Shown here: positions 1 to 5,058 of the stretch, piece after piece
Layout: the number at the start of each line of letters is the position of its first letter
Numbering within the stretch: position 1 is the stretch's first letter
NCBI GenBank assembly: GCA_946403615.1
Contig: CAMJAO010000033.1
Span: 1 to 12,379 of the forward strand
From: an uncultured Prevotellaceae bacterium
GTDB taxonomy: Bacteria > Bacteroidota > Bacteroidia > Bacteroidales > Bacteroidaceae
DNA: 12,379 bases
Reading direction: 5' to 3'
Position numbers and translations under genes: made by a program
The notes under the pieces: model-generated
What the model was told of the DNA's origin: nothing
The model's database searches: none
Seen by the model: only the letters and a program-made list of their open reading frames with translations

Positions 1-88
1 CCGTTAATGATAAGAATTGTCATGGGTTGAAAGAATTGAACATTTTCGGTGCGAGGATACTGCTTTTTATCGGAAAATCCAAACACAT
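1..88. other. Left-edge intergenic stretch, no gene seen
   Basis: I see no recognisable coding end, RNA gene or strong hairpin here. An open frame from 17 to 217 on the + strand gives a protein of no recognisable family; it runs through the likely promoter and the GC-rich hairpin, so I treat it as chance. Confidence 0.5.
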
Positions 89-119
89 TTTGCTATTCCA
101 AATAAAAATTGTAACTTCG
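89..119 (+). promoter_or_regulatory. Bacteroidetes-type promoter for rbfA and the permease gene
   Basis: TTTG at 89-92 is followed, after exactly 19 nt, by TAACTTCG at 112-119. This fits the Bacteroidetes sigma-ABfr pattern (TTTG, 19-21 nt, TAnnTTTG) with one mismatch. Transcription would start near 125 and leave a leader of about 115 nt that contains the hairpin at 175-191. Assignment to rbfA is inferred from position and strand. Confidence 0.55.
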
Positions 120-174
120 CAGCCGAAATCTTGATTTTCAATTCACAATTCGTCAATTCATTATTCACTCTACT

Positions 175-191
175 CCCTCCCTCGGGGAGGG
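175..191. repeat. GC-rich intergenic hairpin element, copy 1
   Basis: CCCTCCC, loop TCG, GGGAGGG form a perfect 7-bp stem, followed by a G-rich tail (about 192-202). It is flanked by AT-rich sequence with repeated ATTCA-like words (about 140-230). Related hairpins lie at 2441-2458 and 11315-11330. In this copy it falls in the presumed rbfA leader, 51 nt before the start codon, and no T-run follows, so it does not look like an intrinsic terminator. Confidence 0.7.
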
Positions 192-241
192 CCGGGGTGG
201 GTTATTCAATATTCTAAATTCAACATTCGCAAGGTAAATAT

Positions 242-577
242 ATGCAAGAAACAAGACAAAACAGAATTGCAAGGCTATTACAAAAAGAACTGAGTCTCAT
301 CTTCCAGTCACAGACGCGCATGATGCACGGAGTGATGGTAAGTGTGACCAGATGCCGCATATCTCCCGATTTGAGCATCTGCACCGCTTATCTCAGTGTT
401 TTCCCCTCAGAGAAGGCTGAGGAAATCATCGGCAACATCAACAGCAATGCAAAGACCATACGTTACGAGTTGGGTACGCGTGTGCGCAATCAGTTGCGCA
501 TCATTCCCGAACTGCGTTTCTTTGTAGATGACTCTCTCGACTACATCGACCATATCGATGAACTGCTGAAGAAATGA
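242..577 (+). CDS. rbfA: Ribosome-binding factor A
   Basis: RbfA is a small KH-fold protein that binds the immature 30S subunit and helps mature the 5' end of 16S rRNA; it matters for growth in the cold. The 111-residue length is normal for the family. The N-terminal basic helix (QNRIARLLQKELSLIF), the central strand (SICTAYLSVF) and the C-terminal pattern of an R-x-LG-x-R-V-R helix, then IPEL-x-FF-x-DDSLDYIDHIDELL, are what one expects of RbfA. The ATG at 242 is preceded by an A-rich leader (AAGGTAAATAT), usual in Bacteroidota. Its TGA overlaps the ATG of the next gene (ATGA at 574-577), so the two are probably translationally coupled. Presumably transcribed from the promoter at 89-119. Confidence 0.93.
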   Translation: MQETRQNRIARLLQKELSLIFQSQTRMMHGVMVSVTRCRISPDLSICTAYLSVFPSEKAEEIIGNINSNAKTIRYELGTRVRNQLRIIPELRFFVDDSLDYIDHIDELLKK

Positions 578-1809
578 ATTTTCCGTTCTACATAGCACGG
601 CGATACCTGTTCTCAAAAAAGAGCACACATGCCATTAATGTCATCAGCGGCATCTCTGTTGGAGGTGTGGCGGTGGCAACCATGGCATTGGTGGTCACGC
701 TGAGCGTGTTCAACGGTTTTCACGACCTCGTGGCGTCATTCTTCACGGCTTTCGACCCGCAAATCAAAGTGGTGCCTGCCATGGGAAAGTCTGCACCGGC
801 CGACGACCCCATATTGACCGAGATACGTTCATTGCCGCAAATCGATGTCGCCACGGAATGTGTGGAAGACATGGCTCTGGCTGTCTATGACGGACGGCAG
901 GCGATGATACATGTGAAAGGCGTGGATGACAATTTCGACGAACTGACGCACATCACAGAGATTCTTTACGGCGACGGCATGTTCCAACTGCATGCCGCCA
1001 ACTTACAATACGGCACACCAGGCTTGCAACTGGCATACGAGATGAAAATGGGCGCACACTGGCCGGGATACCTGCATGTGTTCGCCCCAAAACGCGAAGG
1101 ACAACTCGACTTGAACAACCCCGACGCGGCATTCGTGTCAGACTCGCTCCTGTCATCGGGTGTGGTGTTTTCCGTGAAACAGACGAAATATGACCGCGAC
1201 TACATCATCACACCCGTGGCGTTCGCACGCAACCTCTTCGGGCAGCAAGGCATGATTACTTCGCTGGAACTGCGTCTCAAATCGGGCAGCAGTTTCGACT
1301 CGGTGAAAGACAACATCAAAAAAATCGCAGGCGACAAGTATCTTGTACTTGACCGCGACGAACAACAGGCCGAGACGTTCAACATCATGAAGATTGAAAA
1401 ACTGCTGGCCTATATTTTCCTGACTTTTATTCTGATGGTAGCGTGTTTCAACATCATCGGGTCATTGTCAATGCTCATCATCGACAAGAAAGATGACGTG
1501 ACCACACTGCGCAACCTAGGCGCATCGGATAAGCAGATTTCACAGATTTTCCTGTTCGAAGGGCGTATGATTGCCGTGGCGGGGGCCATTACCGGCATCA
1601 TCATCGGACTGCTGCTCTGCTGGGCACAAGAGACGTTCGGCATCGTGCGTCTGGGCGACAGCAGCGGCAATTTCGTGGTCGATGCCTACCCCGTCAGCGT
1701 CCATTTCTGGGATATCGTCATCATCTTCTTCACCGTCATCGCCGTAGGATGGCTCGCCGTCTGGTATCCCGTCAGATACATGAGCAAGAGGTTGCTCAGC
1801 AATGACTGA
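574..1809 (+). CDS. LolC/LolE-type ABC transporter permease (FtsX family)
   Basis: Probable inner-membrane permease of a lipoprotein-releasing (Lol-like) ABC exporter, which would hand lipoproteins to a periplasmic carrier. The 411-residue protein has the family layout: a cytoplasmic N-terminus opening with FYIARRYLFSKK, a first membrane helix at about residues 22-46, a large periplasmic MacB-like domain at about 50-270, and the FtsX domain with three helices at about 277-301, 332-353 and 378-399. The loop after the second helix, DKKDDVTTLRNLGAS, matches the signature of the LolC/LolE branch. It overlaps rbfA by 4 bp. No ATPase partner gene (LolD-like) is in the window. Its stop codon abuts the stop of the convergent remnant at 1810, and no terminator is visible. 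Whether it acts as LolC, LolE or a single combined form cannot be told from sequence. Confidence 0.85.
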   Translation: MNFPFYIARRYLFSKKSTHAINVISGISVGGVAVATMALVVTLSVFNGFHDLVASFFTAFDPQIKVVPAMGKSAPADDPILTEIRSLPQIDVATECVEDMALAVYDGRQAMIHVKGVDDNFDELTHITEILYGDGMFQLHAANLQYGTPGLQLAYEMKMGAHWPGYLHVFAPKREGQLDLNNPDAAFVSDSLLSSGVVFSVKQTKYDRDYIITPVAFARNLFGQQGMITSLELRLKSGSSFDSVKDNIKKIAGDKYLVLDRDEQQAETFNIMKIEKLLAYIFLTFILMVACFNIIGSLSMLIIDKKDDVTTLRNLGASDKQISQIFLFEGRMIAVAGAITGIIIGLLLCWAQETFGIVRLGDSSGNFVVDAYPVSVHFWDIVIIFFTVIAVGWLAVWYPVRYMSKRLLSND

Positions 1810-2259
1810 CTACATATCCTCTAACGAGAGACTACAAAGAGAGAGGGCGTAATCACCGAAACTTTGTTGTGGTAGAGCGTCAACTTTCTTTTGAAGTTCT
1901 GCGAGATTGATTTTGTTAGGATTACGTTTAATCTCTGCCACCACGCCTTTATGGCCAAACTCATTGACGGCTATCATGTCTATCTCGTTCCCACCTTTGC
2001 GATTCCACCAATTGCCGACCAACGTATACAGACCGGTTTCCATCGTCTTGGCCTGAAAAAACTGCTCCAATGTTCTGCCTGAGAATTGCTCATAATGTTG
2101 ATTCATGTGCTGACGCAAGAGCGCCAATTGGCGGCGTTCGATGAGCGACTGGTAAGGATATACAAAACGGAACCAAAAACGCAGAAACTGGTCAGATATC
2201 TCGTAGGCGGTCACCTTGCTGTTAGGTTTGGCAAACAATGGTTTCAGACGGGACACCAT
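1810..2259 (-). pseudogene. Remnant of archaeal-type AAA ATPase: C-terminal DUF234 domain only
   Basis: The 149-residue frame matches the C-terminal third of the DUF234 ATPases common in Bacteroidales: VSRLKPLFAKP, then an ISDQFLRFWFRFVYP segment (about residues 21-35), then a GNEIDMIAVNE...VVAEIKRN stretch (about 89-111). The last part looks like the core of a PD-(D/E)XK nuclease-like fold, with Asp and ExK in place. Family members are normally around 450 residues and begin with a P-loop ATPase domain, which is absent here. Immediately upstream and in the same frame is ATG-AAA-TAG (2268-2260). Members of this family often start with MK, so this could be the old start joined by deletion to the C-terminal part. 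I therefore call it a broken gene; a stand-alone DUF234 protein translated from 2259 is possible but less likely. It sits between two conserved gene blocks and ends exactly at the permease stop. Confidence 0.72.
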
Positions 2260-2275
2260 CTATTTCATATATTAA

Positions 2276-2332
2276 CAGTTATTTATATTAATCGCTATTT
2301 ATATTATCGGCAAAAAATAGTATAAATAACTG
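2276..2332. repeat. AT-rich cluster of three 11-bp sites (two direct, one inverted)
   Basis: TATTTATATTA occurs at 2280-2290 and again at 2296-2306, 16 bp apart. An inverted copy with one mismatch (TAGTATAAATA) lies at 2318-2328. The outer pair extends to a 15-bp inverted repeat, CAGTTATTTATATTA at 2276-2290 and its near-complement at 2318-2332, with a 27-nt spacer. It lies just upstream of the ATPase remnant, which suggests an operator or binding-site array of the former gene; that role is inferred. The region is much more AT-rich than the genes around it. Confidence 0.65.
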
Positions 2333-2440
2333 AATTCTCAAAAAGAATGGTCAAAAAAGTGTAATAATAATCCTATATTGTTGGCGTATTGGTCATCTTA
2401 TCCCTTCTCTCTAAAAAGAGTTATGTCAGGGGTAACTACT

Positions 2441-2458
2441 CCCTCCCCTCGGGGAGGG
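2441..2458. repeat. GC-rich intergenic hairpin element, copy 2
   Basis: CCCTCCCC, then TC, then GGGGAGGG form a perfect palindrome 4 nt beyond the murI stop codon. It is the same family as copy 1 at 175-191. It could stop transcription or protect the 3' end of the envelope-gene mRNA, but no T-run follows on the - strand, so it is not a standard intrinsic terminator. No better terminator for murI is visible. Confidence 0.65.
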
Positions 2459-2462
2459 GACT

Positions 2463-3299
2463 TTATTCCAACTCCACATGCTCCACATTGATATCCTCAT
2501 GAAGGAAAATCTGGGCCTGCTCCTTAAAGGTCGCAGGGTTTTCCGTGGTGAGGTAACGGGCGGTTCCTCCGTGCGAACAGCGGGCATCTATCTCAGGATG
2601 GCGCTCAAGATATTGGCGCAGACTGTCGGCCACGTATTCTCCCTGAGGGATGATGCGCACGCCCGACGGCAAATACTTCACTATCTTGGGCATAAGCAGC
2701 GGGTAATGCGTACAACCCAGCACCAACGCGTCGATCTCCGGGTCTTTGCGCATGATCTCATCAATGCGTTTCTTCACGAAATAGTCAGCACCGGGACCGT
2801 CAGCCTCATGATACTCCACCAGCGGCACCCAAAAGGGACAAGCCACCCCAGACACTTGAATATCGGGATGCAACTTGCGTATCTCCAAATCATAGCTCTG
2901 ACTCTTGATTGTGCCCTCAGTGGCCAATACACCCACATGGCGCGACTGTGTGAGCGAACCGATGACCTCGGCGGTGGGACGGATGATGCCCAACACGCGA
3001 CGGCGGGCATCCCACTCCGGCAGATCGTGCTGCTGGATGCTGCGTAAAGCCTTTGCAGAGGCGGTATTACAACCTAAAATCACGAGATGGCAACCCATCT
3101 CAAAGAGTTTGAGCACCGCCTGACGCGTGAACTCATAGACCACGTCGAACGAGCGCGGACCATAAGGCGCACGGGCATTGTCGCCCAAATACAGATAATC
3201 GTATTCGGGCAACATCTGGCGGATACCATGCAGGATGGTCAGACCGCCATAACCACTGTCGAAGATGCCGATAGGACCGGCTGCCACGGGTAATGTCAT
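2463..3299 (-). CDS. murI: Glutamate racemase
   Basis: MurI interconverts L- and D-glutamate in the cytoplasm and supplies the D-glutamate of the peptidoglycan stem peptide. The 278-residue protein has all the family landmarks: IGIFDSGYGGLT near the start (Asp14, Ser15), the first catalytic cysteine in ILGCNTASAKA (Cys76), and the second in LVLGCTHYPLL (Cys195, with His197). The glycine between the two Gly-rich parts of the first motif is Tyr17 here, where many homologues have Val. It overlaps the preceding ompH-like gene by 4 bp (ATGA on the - strand, 3299-3296), which fixes the start and suggests translational coupling. It is the last gene of the envelope cluster. Confidence 0.95.
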   Translation of the reverse strand: MTLPVAAGPIGIFDSGYGGLTILHGIRQMLPEYDYLYLGDNARAPYGPRSFDVVYEFTRQAVLKLFEMGCHLVILGCNTASAKALRSIQQHDLPEWDARRRVLGIIRPTAEVIGSLTQSRHVGVLATEGTIKSQSYDLEIRKLHPDIQVSGVACPFWVPLVEYHEADGPGADYFVKKRIDEIMRKDPEIDALVLGCTHYPLLMPKIVKYLPSGVRIIPQGEYVADSLRQYLERHPEIDARCSHGGTARYLTTENPATFKEQAQIFLHEDINVEHVELE

Positions 3300-3796
3300 T
3301 GTAAGTAATCCTGTATCAATTCGTTGATATCCTCACTCATTGAGGGGTCAACATATTGCAACTGCTCGCCGTCGGTATTGAGTATCAGCGTGAAACCGTA
3401 TTCCTCGCCAATCTCCTTGACCGCGGTAGCCAGTTTTTCCTTCAACGGTGCCATCGCATCACGCTCGGCTTGCTGCAACAGGCGCTCGGCCTCCTGCTTG
3501 AAACTGATGTTTTTGGTCATCAGTTCCTGCAACTCGCTCTGTCGTTTCTGAAGGATAGTCGGAGCGAAATCACGCTGACCGTCAAGAAACTCTTCGTATT
3601 TCTTGTTGAATTCGTCCTCCACACGCTGGGTCTCTGCCTCATATTGGGCACGGAGCGATTTCAGCGCCGTCTGTGCCTTCAGGTAATCGGGCATAGATTT
3701 CATGGCTTTGTCATAACTGAAATAGCCTACCTTGACCTGAGCACCGGCACTGAGCGAGAACAGGAGGGCGAACAGTAATAGAGTCAAATTTCTCAT
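3296..3796 (-). CDS. ompH: OmpH/Skp-like periplasmic chaperone, third paralogue
   Basis: Skp/OmpH proteins are small trimeric periplasmic chaperones that hold unfolded outer-membrane proteins on their way to the Bam complex. I chose the Met at 3796, giving 166 residues, because a clean signal peptide follows (MRNLTLLLFALLFSLSAGAQ, cleavage after AGA); an upstream ATG at 3817 would only add seven polar and charged residues. The mature part shows the family pattern: VKVGYFSYDKAMKSMPDY, a long charged coiled coil at about residues 40-120, then MAPLKEKLATAVKEIGEEYG and a C-terminal FTLILN strand. It is the most divergent of the three neighbours. It follows a terminator-like hairpin (3836-3873) and overlaps murI, so these two genes may form a sub-unit of the operon. 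Confidence 0.88.
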   Translation of the reverse strand: MRNLTLLLFALLFSLSAGAQVKVGYFSYDKAMKSMPDYLKAQTALKSLRAQYEAETQRVEDEFNKKYEEFLDGQRDFAPTILQKRQSELQELMTKNISFKQEAERLLQQAERDAMAPLKEKLATAVKEIGEEYGFTLILNTDGEQLQYVDPSMSEDINELIQDYLQ

Positions 3797-3821
3797 GTCA
3801 CGTCTTGAATGGAACACACAT

Positions 3822-3873
3822 TATATATAAATAAACAGAGAAACGGGGTATGTTGATATGCCCCGTGTCTCTG
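3822..3873 (-). terminator. Terminator or attenuator between ompH genes 2 and 3
   Basis: Reading the - strand, CAGAGA-C-ACGGGG pairs with CCCCGT-T-TCTCTG (3873-3861 with 3848-3836): 12 base pairs with a single internal mismatch around a 12-nt loop, followed by a T-rich stretch (TTTATTTATATAT, complement of 3823-3835). It lies wholly in the 76-nt gap inside an otherwise colinear cluster. It could terminate part of the transcripts, or act as an RNA processing or stability hairpin that lowers expression of the third ompH gene and murI. I see no clear TAnnTTTG promoter after it. Confidence 0.6.
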
Positions 3874-3893
3874 TCGTCCTATGCTAGGGTTGA

Positions 3894-4391
3894 TTATTTC
3901 ATTTTCAGCAACTGTGCCTTCACGTCGGAAGTCACGTCCTTGCTGATATCTGTGTTGATGAAAGGCACACTGCCCGTCTGCATTATATACACATAGCCGC
4001 CAGCCTTGCCCACAGCCTCGATAGCCTGCATCACCTTCTGATAGATGGGCTGCATCTTGTCGTTCTGAGCCTTCTGGAAAGCCTGCTGGTTCTGCTGAGC
4101 CTGTTCGGATATCTTCTGGTACATCTCCTGCAACTTAGTCTCTGTCTCCTGCTGCTTGGTGGCATTCATCGTACTCTTGTTTTTGTCATAAGCCTCGGCC
4201 TGACGCTGCAATTCAGCCTGAGAGTCGGTCAATTCCTTCTCATACTGCTTGCCAAGTGTCTCAAGTTCCTGCTGAGCCTTGGTAAATTCAGGCAAAGATT
4301 GGATAACATCCTCGGGGTTCACATGTCCGAACTTCTGTGCCATCATGGTCATCGGCACGAACATCATCATAATCAAAAATAATTTTTTCAT
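3894..4391 (-). CDS. ompH: OmpH/Skp-like periplasmic chaperone, second paralogue
   Basis: This 165-residue protein starts with a signal peptide rich in Met and Phe (MKKLFLIMMMFVPMTMMAQ, cleavage after MMA). The mature protein opens with QKFGHVNPEDVIQSLPEF, the usual OmpH opening in Bacteroidales, followed by a glutamine-rich coiled coil at about residues 35-120 (many QQ and QE pairs) and the closing helix-strand unit (MQPIYQKVMQAIEAVGKAGG, then YVYIMQ). Its predicted role is to keep nascent outer-membrane proteins soluble in the periplasm for BamA. It lies 47 nt after the first ompH gene, behind an A-rich leader. The unusually high glutamine content of the coil sets it apart from its two neighbours, which use more Lys, Glu and Arg. 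Confidence 0.92.
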   Translation of the reverse strand: MKKLFLIMMMFVPMTMMAQKFGHVNPEDVIQSLPEFTKAQQELETLGKQYEKELTDSQAELQRQAEAYDKNKSTMNATKQQETETKLQEMYQKISEQAQQNQQAFQKAQNDKMQPIYQKVMQAIEAVGKAGGYVYIMQTGSVPFINTDISKDVTSDVKAQLLKMK

Positions 4392-4438
4392 TGTCTTCTA
4401 AATTGTTTAATTTTTTAATTTTCTGATTTTTCTAATTC

Positions 4439-4960
4439 TTAATTCGAGTATCCCAGTTTTTCCAGCACCTCGTTGCTGATGTCAATCTTCGGAGAACCGA
4501 AGATGATGCCGGTGTCGCTGGCACGGTCAAGGACGAGTGAATAGCCGCGCATCTCGGAGATGTCCTTAATCACATTGTATATCTCCTCCTGTATGGGGGC
4601 CATCAGACTCTCGCGTTTCTTGAAGAGTTCGCCTTCAGGACCGAAATACTTTTTCTTCAACTCGCTGGCCTCTTTCTCCTTGTTCATGATTTCCTCCTGC
4701 TTTTTCTTCTTCTGCTCTTGCGAGAGGAACACCACTTCGTTCTGGTAATTCTTATACATGGTGCCAGCCTCGGTGGTCAGTGCCTCTACTTCGGCCTGCC
4801 ATTTCTTCGACACCTGATTGAGTTGCTCATTGGCACGTTCATACTGAGGCACATGTTTCAAGATATAGTCCATGTCAACCAAAGCGAACTTCTGGGCATT
4901 GGCGGCCACGGCCATCAGGCACATCAGGCACACCATCATTGTTTTTTTCATATTCTTCAT
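4439..4960 (-). CDS. ompH: OmpH/Skp-like periplasmic chaperone, first paralogue
   Basis: This 173-residue protein has a signal peptide ending in VAANA before QKFALVDMDYILKHVPQY, the typical mature start of the family. A Lys/Glu-rich coiled coil spans about residues 45-120 (including EQKKKKQEE), and then come LMAPIQEEIYNVIKDI and the SLVLDRA strand. The start at 4960 is preferred over the in-frame ATG at 4951 because an AAGGAG sequence lies 9 nt upstream of 4960 (at 4975-4970). It follows bamA by 98 nt, which fits its job of delivering clients to the Bam complex. The bamA-ompH-ompH order is typical of Bacteroidales. Confidence 0.93.
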   Translation of the reverse strand: MKNMKKTMMVCLMCLMAVAANAQKFALVDMDYILKHVPQYERANEQLNQVSKKWQAEVEALTTEAGTMYKNYQNEVVFLSQEQKKKKQEEIMNKEKEASELKKKYFGPEGELFKKRESLMAPIQEEIYNVIKDISEMRGYSLVLDRASDTGIIFGSPKIDISNEVLEKLGYSN

Positions 4961-4969
4961 GTCTCGTTT

Positions 4970-4975
4970 CTCCTT
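4970..4975 (-). promoter_or_regulatory. Shine-Dalgarno-like site of the first ompH gene
   Basis: AAGGAG on the - strand lies 9 nt before the ATG at 4960. Most genes here have only A-rich leaders, as is usual in Bacteroidota, so this strong site stands out and decides the start codon. Confidence 0.55.
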
Positions 4976-5058
4976 TTATGGTTGGTTGTTACACATTTCA
5001 TTTGACGTACCACCTTGCCCGTGGTTACACGCGACAGGCGTTTTTTAATAATTTTTTG

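Noticed and set aside
17..217. 66-codon open frame on the + strand at the left edge
   Set aside because: It runs through the likely promoter and the repeat hairpin, and the peptide resembles nothing known.
2276..2332. Terminal inverted repeats of an insertion sequence
   Set aside because: The arms are only 27 nt apart, with no transposase and no target-site duplication visible; an operator-like array fits better.
2478..3047. 189-codon open frame on the + strand, opposite murI
   Set aside because: Shadow of murI, which has both catalytic cysteine motifs.
5020..5058. Terminator on the + strand between bamA and ompH (GC-rich part followed by TTTTTT at 5041-5046)
   Set aside because: The stem is only about 3 bp and there is no + strand gene that would need it; on the gene strand the run is A, not T.
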